NCBI GenBank assembly: GCA_050999155.1
Contig: JBPCPM010000178.1
Coordinates: 1-64,000 of the forward strand
Reading direction: 5' to 3'
DNA from: JBPCPM01 sp050999155
GTDB lineage: Bacteria; Actinomycetota; Thermoleophilia; Solirubrobacterales; 70-9
DNA length: 64,000 nucleotides
Below the pieces are notes generated by a model, which did not search any database, was not told the DNA's origin, and saw only the letters and a list, made by a program, of their open reading frames with translations. Below are positions 1 through 8,785 of this stretch, piece after piece. How positions within the stretch are numbered: the first letter of the stretch is position 1; each line of letters begins with the position of its first letter. The position numbers were made by a program, and so were the translations under genes.

Positions 1-10
1 CTCCCCTGAG

Positions 11-411
11 GTGATCGGGGTCTCCGGACCCCGGCTGCGTTGAAGCGATTCGCCGATCGCCGTGACGCTTGCGCCCGGCGCCGTCACCGGGGTCTTCGGA
101 CCCCGGCTCCGTTGAAGCGAAGGCTTCTCGGACGCCGACGGACGTCTGCGTGTAGGCGGTCACCGGGGTCTTCGGACCCCGGCTCCGTTGAAGCTGATCG
201 GCCTCGTTGTCGCCGGAGCGGATCCCGGCGGTCACCGGGGTCTTCGGACCCCGGCTCCGTTGAAGCGGCTTGGTAGTCGCCACTCTCGGGCACGACCCAC
301 TCGTCACCGGGGTCTTCGGACCCCGGCTCCGTTGAAGCCCGACCGGCCGCCTGTCGGCGAGGGCCTGATCGAAACGTCACCGGGGTCTTCGGACCCCGGC
401 TCCGTTGAAGC
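11..411 (+). CRISPR. CRISPR array, 6 repeats and 5 spacers visible
   Basis: Six 36-bp repeats lie at 11-46, 83-118, 159-194, 231-266, 303-338 and 376-411. Repeats 2-6 are identical. The first differs at repeat positions 3, 5, 14 and 27. Spacers are unique and 36, 40, 36, 36 and 37 bp long. Each repeat folds into an 8-bp stem (arms CCGGGGTC and GACCCCGG) closed by a TTCG loop, and ends in GTTGAAGC, which resembles the 8-nt 5' handle of type I/III crRNAs. That suggests transcription on the + strand. No leader or cas gene is visible, and the array may continue to the left. Only 20 bp separate the last repeat from the next start codon, so a leader on the right is unlikely. Confidence 0.93.
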
Positions 412-417
412 GCGGGC

Positions 418-423
418 TATGGT
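418..423 (+). promoter_or_regulatory. -10 element (TATGGT), near-leaderless
   Basis: TATGGT sits 8 nt before the ATG at 432 and 6 bp after the last CRISPR repeat, so any -35 contact would fall inside that repeat. Confidence 0.45.
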
Positions 424-431
424 CGGGCGCG

Positions 432-1976
432 ATGGGTTCTCGTCCCGACTGCATCGTCGTCGGCGCCGGCCACAACGGTCTGATCTGCGCCTGCTATCTG
501 GCCCGCGCGGGTCGCCGTGTGCTCGTTCTGGAGCGTTCGGACCGGCCGGGCGGCGGCTCGCGGACCGAGGAGACCGTTCCCGGCTACCGGTTCGACACCC
601 ACTCGGCGGCCCACAACATCATCAACATGACCTCGATCCCCGACGAGCTGGCGCTCGCCGAGGTGGGGCTCGACTACCGGGAGATGGATCCGTTCGCGGT
701 TGCCGTGTTCGCCGACGGCCGGCGTGTGCGCTTTCACCGCAGCATCGAGCGCACCGTCGCCTCGATCGCCGAGACCGATCGCGCGGAGGCCGAGGCCTAC
801 CGGGCCCTCATGGAGCTCGCGGTGCCGCTCGTCGAGGTGGCGACCGCCGGGCTGGCCCTCGGCGGCGGTCCGCGACCGCTGGCCCGCTCGCTGCTGACGC
901 GCAGGCGCGCGCTCTGGGCGCTTGTGCCCCGACTCTCGCCCCGGCTCGTAGGCGAGCTGCTGGGCCCTTACGGGTCCGTGCTCGAGGGTCGCCTGGGCTC
1001 CGATCTGACCCGCGGGCCCATCGCCGCGTTTGCCGCGCACGCCGGGGCGGGTCCGGCAACGACCGGCGGGGGTGCCTTCGCTCTGTGGCAGGCCGCGTAC
1101 CACCGCTTCGGCCAGTGGCACTCCCGCGGCGGCTCCGGTGGGTTGACGGCAGCGCTGGTCCGCCGGCTGACCGCGCTCGGAGGCGAGCTTCGATGCGGCG
1201 CCGAGGTGGCCCGCATCGACGGTGCCGCAGGCAGGGCGCGCGGTGTCGAGCTGATCGACGGTGAGCGCGTCGAGGCGCCGGTCGTCATCACGGCCCTGCA
1301 TCCCCGGCACGCGTTGCTGGGGCTGCTCGATCCACCCCTGGCCGGGGCAGCCGGCACGGCGCTGCGCGCAACGCACGCGTCCAACGCGGTGCAGGCCATC
1401 GTCCACGTGGCCGCAGACCGGCTTCCCCCCTACGCTGACGCCCGCGAGGGTGATTGGAACGGGCTGCAGAGCTTCGTCGACGGACTCGATCAGCTGCGGG
1501 CCGGCTTTGCCGCCGCCGAGGCGGGTCGCCTTCACCACCCCGCACCCGCCTACGCGTTCACCACATCCGCGCTGGACGACGGGCTCGCGCCGCCTGGTCA
1601 TCACACCGTGTACCTCGCGTGCCCCTGCGCGCCCGCTGAGATTCAGGGCTCCTGGGACGAGGCGGGCGAGCGGCTGGCCGAGGATCTCATCGATCAGGTC
1701 GAGAGCCGGGCCCCGGGATTTCGCGCCTCGATCCAGGGCGTGGCCGTGCGCACCCCGCCGATGATGGCCGAGGAGCTGGGCTGGCCCGGCGCCCACCCGA
1801 TGCACCTCGACGTCACTCCAGACCAGATCGGCCCATTGCGTCCGGTGGCCGCCCTGGGCGATCACCGGACCCCGGTCACAGGCCTCTACATCACAGGGGC
1901 CGGGACTGCTCCGGTCGGCGGCGTCGCCGGAGCACCGGGGCGCGCTGCCGCGCGTGCCGTGCTCAAGGATGCGTAG
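432..1976 (+). CDS. NAD(P)/FAD-dependent oxidoreductase, phytoene desaturase / PYROXD2-like
   Basis: A 514-residue flavoprotein. The N-terminus carries the FAD dinucleotide-binding fingerprint VGAGHNGL followed by an acidic strand end (LVLERSDRPGG), as in carotenoid dehydrogenases and the PYROXD2 branch. A second conserved patch near the C-terminus (LYITGAGTAPVGGVAG) matches the family's flavin-contacting motif. No other carotenoid gene is nearby, so a true desaturase role is not supported and the substrate is unknown. The ATG at 432 is preferred over the TTG at 405, because the latter lies inside the CRISPR repeat and the glycine-rich fold begins a few residues after 432. The gene appears monocistronic. 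Confidence 0.85.
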   Translation: MGSRPDCIVVGAGHNGLICACYLARAGRRVLVLERSDRPGGGSRTEETVPGYRFDTHSAAHNIINMTSIPDELALAEVGLDYREMDPFAVAVFADGRRVRFHRSIERTVASIAETDRAEAEAYRALMELAVPLVEVATAGLALGGGPRPLARSLLTRRRALWALVPRLSPRLVGELLGPYGSVLEGRLGSDLTRGPIAAFAAHAGAGPATTGGGAFALWQAAYHRFGQWHSRGGSGGLTAALVRRLTALGGELRCGAEVARIDGAAGRARGVELIDGERVEAPVVITALHPRHALLGLLDPPLAGAAGTALRATHASNAVQAIVHVAADRLPPYADAREGDWNGLQSFVDGLDQLRAGFAAAEAGRLHHPAPAYAFTTSALDDGLAPPGHHTVYLACPCAPAEIQGSWDEAGERLAEDLIDQVESRAPGFRASIQGVAVRTPPMMAEELGWPGAHPMHLDVTPDQIGPLRPVAALGDHRTPVTGLYITGAGTAPVGGVAGAPGRAAARAVLKDA

Positions 1977-2064
1977 GCGCCAATCAGCGGTGCGCACCCT
2001 GGCCGCCGCTTCCTGAGAGCCGCGGCGATAGTCTGCCCCCGAATTCGAGCATGGAGGAGTTGCC

Positions 2065-2565
2065 GTGACGCCGATCGAGGGGGTCAAACGAGGTCTGATC
2101 GTCGGAATCATTGGCACCGCGGTGATGACCGCAGCGCAAGAGCTCTACGGACGCGTGCTGGCCGCGGACGGAGATTCGGGCGGGGACGAGCAAGAGCAGG
2201 GCTCGCCCTGGGAGCAGGCATCGGCCCCGGCCAAGGTCGGCAAGCGGATCCTCGAGGGCGTCTTCAAGCAGGAGGTCGGGGAGGATCTGATCGGCCCGCT
2301 GACCCACGGGATGCACTGGGGCTACGGGACCGCCAACGGTGTCGCCTTCGGCGTCCTGCAGCCGAGCCTCGGCGACACCCATCCGATCCGCAATGGACTC
2401 GGGTTCGGGGCCGCGGTAATGGCGTCCTCGTACGTCCAGCTCGTGCCCATGGGGCTGTACGAGCCGCCGTGGAACTACTCGCTGCGGATGCTCACGACCG
2501 AGCTCGGCTTCCACCTGGCCTACGGGCTCGGGGTGGGGCTCGGCTGGGTGCTGGTTGCCGACTGA
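2065..2565 (+). CDS. hypothetical membrane protein (possibly DUF1440/YagU-like)
   Basis: A 166-residue protein with a hydrophobic N-terminal helix (GLIVGIIGTAVMTAAQ), a charged linker rich in Glu, Gln and Gly near residues 34-55, and further hydrophobic segments toward the C-terminus (LGFHLAYGLGVGLGWVLV). The pattern of an early glycine-rich helix, a His/Trp/Gly stretch (THGMHWGYGTANG) and terminal helices loosely recalls small integral membrane proteins of the DUF1440 type. That assignment is tentative and no function can be given. The GTG start at 2065 follows a good ribosome-binding site (GGAGGAG at 2053). Confidence 0.7.
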   Translation: MTPIEGVKRGLIVGIIGTAVMTAAQELYGRVLAADGDSGGDEQEQGSPWEQASAPAKVGKRILEGVFKQEVGEDLIGPLTHGMHWGYGTANGVAFGVLQPSLGDTHPIRNGLGFGAAVMASSYVQLVPMGLYEPPWNYSLRMLTTELGFHLAYGLGVGLGWVLVAD

Positions 2566-2661
2566 GCGCCTATCACCCCCACCGCCGCTCCGGCGGCTGC
2601 TGCGGCTCCAGGCATCCGAAGAGCCGGGTTTGTCTCGGGCGGTCGAGGGTAGGCGCAAGGA

Positions 2662-3138
2662 ATGATCGAGCGCGATGCCCTGGCCATCTACCTCAACGAT
2701 CACCTGGCCGGGGCCACGGTGGGATGCGAGCTCGCCCGCCGCAGCCGGGATGCGAATCGGGGAACGGAGCTCGGCGGGTTCTTGGCCGAGCTCGTCGATG
2801 AGCTCGATCGAGACCGCAGCGAGCTGCGCGAGATCATGCACAGCCTGGGTGTCACCGAGAATCGGGTCAAGGTGCTTGCCGGCTGGACGGCGGAGAAGGC
2901 CGGCCGGCTGAAGCTCAACGGGCGCTTCGTGAAGCGCTCCCCGCTGAGTGGGCTCACCGAGCTCGAGGGCCTGTATTTCGGCATCAGCGGCAAGCTGTCG
3001 CTGTGGCGCAACCTCGACGGGACCGTGGGCGAGCGGCTGCCGGGGTTCGACCTCGCACGGTTGGTCGGCCGCGCCGAGCGCCAGCGCGACCAGGTCGCCG
3101 ACCGCTGCCTCGAGGTCGCGGCCGTGGCTCTCGCGTAG
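2662..3138 (+). CDS. conserved hypothetical helical protein
   Basis: A 158-residue soluble protein without a signal peptide. The first 70 residues look like a long amphipathic helical pair (LAIYLNDHLAGATVGCELARR and LVDELDRDRSELREIMHSLG), a layout similar to ferritin-like helical bundles but without recognisable metal ligands. The second half contains RVKVLAGWTAEKAGRLKLNG and LTELEGLYFGISGK, which I recall as a conserved pattern in uncharacterised actinobacterial proteins. AAGGA lies directly before the ATG. No operon partner is evident and the function is unknown. Confidence 0.75.
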   Translation: MIERDALAIYLNDHLAGATVGCELARRSRDANRGTELGGFLAELVDELDRDRSELREIMHSLGVTENRVKVLAGWTAEKAGRLKLNGRFVKRSPLSGLTELEGLYFGISGKLSLWRNLDGTVGERLPGFDLARLVGRAERQRDQVADRCLEVAAVALA

Positions 3139-3425
3139 CGGCAGCCGTACGACCGCTCACCGATCAGGTCCGCGCCGACAGTCCGCCTGGCTGAGCGTCA
3201 CGCCGCGGGCGGCGAACTTTCGGCGCCAGCGCCGCGCGCGGGCGCCTTCGGCGTGTCCCAGCGGTGCCACCCGAAGGGCACCGAGAAGCGCGTCGATGGC
3301 TGTCTGCTCTGATGGGCGCGCGCCACGGTGAAACCCAGAGCCGACCGGTGAACCCTCCACGGCGCTCCAGCCCCCGGACCGTCCAGCGGCCATCGTGCCG
3401 GCGCCGGAGCGCACTCGGAGTCCGG

Positions 3426-4787
3426 ATGGGGCAAGGTGCGGGCGCCCCACCGCGCATCGTGTCACCCGAGCCCACCCCCTCTCCCGCCAGCGCCGAGCCT
3501 GGCGTATCCCCCGAATCGTTCGGGACCGAGCCGTCCGTGGCGGGCCGCCGTGGCGTGGGTGCCACCGCGCGGTCGCTGATCGACTTCCAGCCCCGGGAGT
3601 GGAAGATCATGGTGCCGCTGATGTTCGCGGGCTTCTTCGAGGTCTACGACACCACCGTGCTGAGCATCGGGGGCCCGGCGATCGCCGCCGGGCTGGGCGT
3701 CAGCGTGGCCACCTTCGGCTTCGGGGTCGCGCTGATCCGGCTCGCCGCCCTCGGCAGCATCCCCGTGCTCCGCGTCGCCGACCGGATCGGGCGCCGCCAG
3801 ATGCTGATCTGGTCGATCGTTGTGTTCACCCTGGCCACCGGGTCCACGGCGCTGGCCTGGAGCCTGCTCGCCTTCGTGGTCATCCAGACGGTGGCGCGGA
3901 TCTTCCTGGCCACCGAGGGATCGCTGGCCAGCCTCGTGATCTCCGAGGAGATCCGGCGGGACCGCCGCGGCGCCGGACAGGCCCTGCTGGGCCTGGTGAG
4001 CGCATTCGGCCCGGCGTTCGCGTCGCTGCTGCTGCTCGCCGTGCCGCACACCCCGTTGGGCTGGCGGCTGTTCTACGTGGCGGCGATCGCGCCGCTGATC
4101 ATCGTGGCCTACCTGCGGCGCAATCTCGCCGAGACAGAGGCGTTCACCGTCGCCCGCGACGACGGGCGCATCGAGCCCGGGCTGTTGCCCCGCCTTCCGG
4201 CCGCCTACCGCAACAGGCTCGTGCGCATCACGGCCGTCCTGTCGGCGGGCGGCGCCGTCCAGACCGCCGCGTTCCTCTACGCCTCCGAGCTCGCGCAGGA
4301 CGTCTACGGATGGCGGGGACTGTTCACCCTTGTCGTTCTCACCTCCGCCCCGTTCGCCCTGGCGGGATTCATTGGGGGCGGCCCGGTGAGCGATCGCTTC
4401 GGGCGCCGCCCCACGCTCGCCGTCGCTCTGCTGGCCGGCATCACGGCCGTGTGGCTGACCTTCAGCGAGATCCCGATCCTGTTCCCCGCCGGGTGGTGGC
4501 TGGCCGTCGGGGCCAGCTCGGCGCTGTTCTCGGTCAGCCTTGCCTACCTGGCCGAGCTGTTTCCCACCGAGCTACGCGGCACGCTCACGTCCACGGCCCT
4601 TTCGATCAACATCGCCGCAGGGTCGCTGGGGCTCCTGATCGTGGGGGCCCTCGCGGACGTCGTCGACACGTCCACCCAGCTGATCGTGTTCGCGCTCGCC
4701 GTGCTGCCGGTGCTGCTGTTGATCCGGGGCCTTCCCGAGACCCGGGGGGCGGACATCGTGCACGCAGTTCCCGCGGCGGCCCGGTGA
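3426..4787 (+). CDS. MFS transporter, sugar/metabolite:H+ symporter type
   Basis: A 453-residue major facilitator with about 12 predicted membrane segments after a ~50-residue Pro/Ser-rich cytoplasmic N-terminus. The loop-2 signature is present in both halves: RVADRIGRRQ after helix 2 and GGGPVSDRFGRRP in the C-terminal half. PFALAG and LAELFPTELRGT are typical of the sugar-porter/metabolite-symporter branch. The first long reading frame begins upstream in low-complexity sequence, so the ATG at 3426 is chosen. Its stop overlaps the GTG of the next gene in a GTGA motif, so the two are translationally coupled. The substrate is unknown. Confidence 0.85.
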   Translation: MGQGAGAPPRIVSPEPTPSPASAEPGVSPESFGTEPSVAGRRGVGATARSLIDFQPREWKIMVPLMFAGFFEVYDTTVLSIGGPAIAAGLGVSVATFGFGVALIRLAALGSIPVLRVADRIGRRQMLIWSIVVFTLATGSTALAWSLLAFVVIQTVARIFLATEGSLASLVISEEIRRDRRGAGQALLGLVSAFGPAFASLLLLAVPHTPLGWRLFYVAAIAPLIIVAYLRRNLAETEAFTVARDDGRIEPGLLPRLPAAYRNRLVRITAVLSAGGAVQTAAFLYASELAQDVYGWRGLFTLVVLTSAPFALAGFIGGGPVSDRFGRRPTLAVALLAGITAVWLTFSEIPILFPAGWWLAVGASSALFSVSLAYLAELFPTELRGTLTSTALSINIAAGSLGLLIVGALADVVDTSTQLIVFALAVLPVLLLIRGLPETRGADIVHAVPAAAR

Positions 4788-5332
4788 CTGCCGGGGAGAT
4801 GGAGGTGGACGGGTGGCTCGCCGACCCGCAAGTCCGCACGCGCCACGCCCGCGACATCGACGGCACCCCCGCCGAGGTCATGGCCGCAGCGCGCTCCCTG
4901 CCGGTCGACGACCTCGGGCTGATGGGCCGACTGGTGCGGTGGCGGATCCCGCACCTGCCCTCGGACGTCACGTTCGAGGGTCTGCTCAACACCCAACCGT
5001 TCACCGTGCTCGCACAGGGACCGCACCACCACCTCGCAGGGCTGGCCGGCCGGATCTGGGACCTGCGCCGCGACTATGCCCGCCTTGCGGACCCCGAGGC
5101 GTTCCGGAGCTGGAGCGAGCCGGGCACGGTGCGGGTCCTGATCGCAGCTCGCGCCGAGGCCCATCACGCGGGGGCGGCCCGGCTGATCGTCGAGAGTCGC
5201 GTGGAACCCGTCGACCGCAAAGCCGCGATGCGCCTGCGGATCCTGTGGGCGGCGATCGGGCGCTTCGAAGGCCTGATCGGGTCCGAGGCGCTGGCCGCCG
5301 TCCAGGCTCAGCGAGCCGCCAGGTCCGGCTGA
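4784..5332 (+). CDS. conserved hypothetical protein, DUF2867-like
   Basis: A 182-residue protein coupled to the MFS transporter through a GTGA overlap. The sequence (TRHARDIDGTPAEVMAAARS at the N-terminus, then ADPEAFRSWSEPGTVRVLIA and AAMRLRILWAAIGRFEGLIG) fits the DUF2867 pattern, a family related to START/polyketide-cyclase folds that often lies near or is fused to short-chain dehydrogenases. No catalytic residues can be named. The start could instead be the ATG at 4799, but the GTG at 4784 gives the usual coupled overlap. The last 25 bp overlap the convergent hydrolase gene. Confidence 0.72.
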   Translation: MTAGEMEVDGWLADPQVRTRHARDIDGTPAEVMAAARSLPVDDLGLMGRLVRWRIPHLPSDVTFEGLLNTQPFTVLAQGPHHHLAGLAGRIWDLRRDYARLADPEAFRSWSEPGTVRVLIAARAEAHHAGAARLIVESRVEPVDRKAAMRLRILWAAIGRFEGLIGSEALAAVQAQRAARSG

Positions 5333-6165
5333 GCTGCCCGGCCGCTCGCCACGGCGTCCGGCAGCCACGCGCAGACCCGTTCCCAGGCCTCACCGCGGGG
5401 GTCGAGGATGGTGCGATGGGTGGCCTCCGGGACCTCCACCACCTCGACGTGCTCGCGCTTGCGCCGTGCGGCAGCGGCGAACTCCCGGCTGCGCCGCGGG
5501 GGCACGGTCGTGTCGGCCAGGCCGTGGGTGAGCAGGACCGGGACTCCGAGCGGCAGCGATCGCACGGGGTTGGCCACGCGGTAGCGCTCGGGGACGGAGC
5601 CGGGCTGGCCACCGAGCAGGGCCGTCACCACTCCGTCGGGCTCCAGCAGCGACGACGCCGCCTCCAGGTCGCTGACGGCCGCGAGGCACGCGACAGCGCC
5701 GATGGTCACCCGTGGCGACGCTCCCGGGCAGCCCTCGGGGAACTGCGGCCGGGCGGCCCCCCACAGCGCCAGGTGCCCGCCGGCCGAGTGCCCGATGGCC
5801 GCGACCCGGGACAGGTCGAGGTCGAGCGCGTCGGCCACGTCGGCCACGGCGTCGATGCCCCCGGCCACGTCGTCGAAGGTCTTGGGCCAGCCTCCCCCCT
5901 GCCCCCCGCCGAGGCGGCGGTACTCGAGGTTCCAGGCCACCCATCCGCGGCGGGCGAGGTCCCGCGCGAGATGGCGCATGTACCAGCGGCTCCAGGTCGA
6001 CTGCCAGTAGCCGCCGTGGAGCAGCACGGCAACCGGGTGGGGTCCCTCGCCGTCGGGGACCACGACGTCGGCCACGTTGAGGCGGTGGTCGCCAAAACGG
6101 ACCCGGCGCCGGACCGGGCGCAGGTCGAAAAGGATCTGCAGGGCCGAAGGCGTGTCGGAGGTCAT
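5308..6165 (-). CDS. alpha/beta hydrolase, BD-FAE/esterase-lipase type
   Basis: A 285-residue hydrolase. The oxyanion-hole motif is LLHGGYW near residue 48, the nucleophile elbow is GHSAGG near residue 120, and late Asp and His candidates (THGLADTTVPP, then EATHRTIL) would complete the triad. The HGG oxyanion motif and the size match the carboxylesterase/kynurenine-formamidase-like branch. No signal peptide is visible, so it is probably cytoplasmic. The gene faces the MFS pair and overlaps its tail by 25 bp, so tail-to-tail transcripts would collide. The ATG at 6165 is chosen because upstream sequence lacks protein-like composition. Confidence 0.85.
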   Translation of the reverse strand: MTSDTPSALQILFDLRPVRRRVRFGDHRLNVADVVVPDGEGPHPVAVLLHGGYWQSTWSRWYMRHLARDLARRGWVAWNLEYRRLGGGQGGGWPKTFDDVAGGIDAVADVADALDLDLSRVAAIGHSAGGHLALWGAARPQFPEGCPGASPRVTIGAVACLAAVSDLEAASSLLEPDGVVTALLGGQPGSVPERYRVANPVRSLPLGVPVLLTHGLADTTVPPRRSREFAAAARRKREHVEVVEVPEATHRTILDPRGEAWERVCAWLPDAVASGRAAQPDLAAR

Positions 6166-6309
6166 GGGGGCTATCCGGGGGCCGGACCCGATCGGATGCG
6201 TCGGGCCGGCCGCGTAGCGCCGACTTCGTGGCCAGGCCCAGCCTGCGCGACGGTACCATCGGGGAGGGTCAATGGTGTGCTGCGCGCACCGAATTGGAGA
6301 GGAACCGCC

Positions 6310-7842
6310 ATGCACGTCAACCGGGTTGCCGGGTCGGTCACGAGCGGCCGTGTGCTCGTGGCTGCCCTGATGCTTGTCTCACTGGCCGTGTGCGGTACCG
6401 GCAGCGCCCAGGCGCGGACCATCGGCTACACGAACGCCGGCACCACCGTCACGCCGAGCCACTCGGCCCACATCCGTTTCGAGCGCTCCGGTGTCGAGCT
6501 GTCCGGGGCAGGCGCCGCTGCGCCCGGGACATCCGGCGGCGTACGACTCCCGGTGATCAGCGGCTCCACGAGGATCGCCCGCAGCCGCGGCACCATCCGC
6601 CACGACGGCGCCCTGCGACTGCGCACCGCGGGCCGGACAGTCACCCTGCGGCGCCTGACCCTGCTCCGCTCCCGGCGCTCGGCGCGCCTGCGCGCCCGCG
6701 TCTCGGTCCGCTGCGCGGACTCGGGGACCGCCTGCGACCAGCGTTCGCGGACGATGACGATTGCCGTCCTGCGCGACGTCGAGCGATCCGTCGCCTCCCA
6801 GAACGTCGTGCTGCGCAGCCGCGCCGTCCTCACCACGCGGGCCGCCCATCTGCTCAACGGGTGGATGGGGGCCTCGGCCCTCGCGGGAGGCTCGACCCTC
6901 GCCTCGCTGGAGACCACGGCCGCACGGATCCGCACGGCGGCGGGCGGCGCCAGGAAGGTCACCGTCCGCTACGGCCCGTACGAGATCGCCCCCGGTGACC
7001 ATCACGCAGGCACCCCCATGCCCTCCGACGAGCACATGGGTCACACGGCCTCGCCGGCGGGCGCCAGGCAGGCGGCTCGGGTACTCGGAACCGTGGGGCA
7101 CAACCTTGTCGTGACCGACGTCGCGCGGCCGTGCCGCAGCTGCTCGATCACCGCGATGGTCCCGCGCCTGAGCGACACCGGTGGCGCCGCCCAGAACTTC
7201 GACACCAAGGCGATGCTCCACCACGCGGTGCTGGCCACCAGCGCCCGCAAGGACGCGACCTGCCGCTATTGGCCCGAGCGGTTCTTCGCCGCGGGCAACG
7301 AGCGCACCCCCTTCCTGCTGCCCGCGGGCTACGGGTACCGGACGACATCGCGCGACCGGTGGTCGCTGGTCACCCACCTCATGAACATGGCCGACAAGCC
7401 GCGCGACCTGTACATCGACGTGGACTTCACCTACCGGCGGCCCAGCGGCCTGGAGAAGGTCCGCCCGGTGTGGCTGGACGTCGCCGGGTGCGGGGACTCC
7501 GAGTACGCGATCCCCGCCGGATCCTCGGCGACCAGCGCTGACTGGTCGGTCAACGTGCCCGGTCGAATCGTCGCGATCGGCGGCCATCTGCACGACGACG
7601 GCACCCACCTCGACGTGACCAACGAGTCGCGCGACGGCGAGCTGATCTGCCGCTCGAGTGCGGGGTACGGCACCCAGCCGTCCTACAAGGGCCACATCGA
7701 GTCCATGTCCGGCTGCCTGGGAGACCCCGTGACAACGATGTCTAGCGGCGACACCGTGCGGATCACCGGGCACTACGACAGCAAGACCGCCCAGGACGAC
7801 GTGATGGCGATCGCCGTCGGGTACGTCGCCCCGCCGGACTGA
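6310..7842 (+). CDS. secreted SURNod19-like protein
   Basis: A 510-residue exported protein with a clear signal peptide (basic start, hydrophobic core VLVAALMLVSLAVCG, cleavage after AQA). Residues ~60-140 are beta-rich and basic (GTIRHDGALRLRTAGRTVTL), recalling HtaA-like domains. From ~215 the sequence follows the stress-up-regulated Nod19 pattern: VRYGPYEIAPG, NFDTKAMLHHAVLA, LLPAGYGYRTTSRDRWSL, MNMADKPRDLYIDVDFTY, IVAIGGHLHDDGTHL and a final GHYDSKT...YVAPPD. The His/Met pairs resemble metal ligands of type II copper proteins, but that role is inferred. AGAGGA precedes the ATG. Confidence 0.78.
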   Translation: MHVNRVAGSVTSGRVLVAALMLVSLAVCGTGSAQARTIGYTNAGTTVTPSHSAHIRFERSGVELSGAGAAAPGTSGGVRLPVISGSTRIARSRGTIRHDGALRLRTAGRTVTLRRLTLLRSRRSARLRARVSVRCADSGTACDQRSRTMTIAVLRDVERSVASQNVVLRSRAVLTTRAAHLLNGWMGASALAGGSTLASLETTAARIRTAAGGARKVTVRYGPYEIAPGDHHAGTPMPSDEHMGHTASPAGARQAARVLGTVGHNLVVTDVARPCRSCSITAMVPRLSDTGGAAQNFDTKAMLHHAVLATSARKDATCRYWPERFFAAGNERTPFLLPAGYGYRTTSRDRWSLVTHLMNMADKPRDLYIDVDFTYRRPSGLEKVRPVWLDVAGCGDSEYAIPAGSSATSADWSVNVPGRIVAIGGHLHDDGTHLDVTNESRDGELICRSSAGYGTQPSYKGHIESMSGCLGDPVTTMSSGDTVRITGHYDSKTAQDDVMAIAVGYVAPPD

Positions 7843-7934
7843 CGCCTGCCGCCGTGTAGGCTCGCGGCGCCCGTCGACGGCGGGCCGGATGGCGCGCCGG
7901 CGCCACCCGCAGACCACACGCAGAGGGGCGTTCG

Positions 7935-8768
7935 ATGGCCGATCTCGAGGGCAAGACGATCTTCATGTCGGGGGGCAGCCGCGGCATCGGCCTCGCCATC
8001 GCTGTGCGCGCCGCGCGCGACGGGGCAAACGTGGCCATCGTGGCCAAGACCGACGAGCCGCATCCCGACCTCCCGGGCACCATCCACACCGCCGCCGAGG
8101 ACATCGAGGAGGCCGGGGGCAAGGCGTTGCCGATCGTCGGCGACATCCGCCACGAGGAGTCGGTCACCGACGCCGTCGAGAAGACCATCTCCGAGTTCGG
8201 GGGCATCGACATCTGTGTCAACAACGCAAGTGCCATCAACCTCGCGCCGCCCCACGAGCTGCCCCTCAAGCGCTTCGATCTTATGCAGCAGATCAACTCG
8301 CGCGGAACGTTTCTCGTCTCCCAGGCGTGCCTGCCCCACCTCCAGAAGTCCGACCATGCCCACATCCTCACCCTGAGCCCGCCCATCGACCTCGCGCCGC
8401 GCTGGCTCACCGGGCACGTCGCCTACACGCTGTCGAAGTACGGGATGACCATGCTCACCCACGGCTTCGCGGAGACCTACCGCGACGACAAGATCGCAGC
8501 CAACACCCTGTGGCCCCGCACGATGATCGCGACAGCAGCCGTGCAGAATCTGCTCGGCGGCGACGAGTCGATGGCCAAGTCCCGCAAGCCGGCGATTGTG
8601 GCCGACGCGGCGCACGCCATCCTCAAGCGCGACCCGGCCGAGTGCACGGCCAACGCGTTCATCGATGACGAGGTGCTGGCCGAGGAGGGCAAGACCGACC
8701 TCTCGGAATACCGCTACGAGGGGTCCGACGAGCTCCAGCTCGACCTGTTTCTCGACGGCTGGAAGTAG
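7935..8768 (+). CDS. short-chain dehydrogenase/reductase, HSDL2-like
   Basis: A 277-residue classical SDR. The cofactor motif is SGGSRGIG at residue ~11, followed by NNAS near residue 96, the active-site Ser/Pro strand (HILTLSPP) and the catalytic YTLSK. The insert around residues 41-55 (TDEPHPDLPGTIHTAAEDIE) and the C-terminal tail that accepts long-chain substrates match the hydroxysteroid dehydrogenase-like 2 / citronellol dehydrogenase branch. AGAGGGG precedes the ATG. It sits alone between a secreted protein and a convergent MFS operon, so its substrate cannot be inferred from context. Confidence 0.88.
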   Translation: MADLEGKTIFMSGGSRGIGLAIAVRAARDGANVAIVAKTDEPHPDLPGTIHTAAEDIEEAGGKALPIVGDIRHEESVTDAVEKTISEFGGIDICVNNASAINLAPPHELPLKRFDLMQQINSRGTFLVSQACLPHLQKSDHAHILTLSPPIDLAPRWLTGHVAYTLSKYGMTMLTHGFAETYRDDKIAANTLWPRTMIATAAVQNLLGGDESMAKSRKPAIVADAAHAILKRDPAECTANAFIDDEVLAEEGKTDLSEYRYEGSDELQLDLFLDGWK

Positions 8769-8785
8769 CAGCGTTCGAGGCGACC

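Noticed and set aside
405..431. TTG start at 405 for the first oxidoreductase.
   Set aside because: It lies in the last CRISPR repeat, while the ATG at 432 has a well-placed -10 and directly precedes the FAD motif.
3139..3425. An N-terminal extension of the MFS transporter from 3264 or a small gene in this gap.
   Set aside because: The translation is Arg/Pro-rich without protein character, and no ribosome-binding site precedes 3264.
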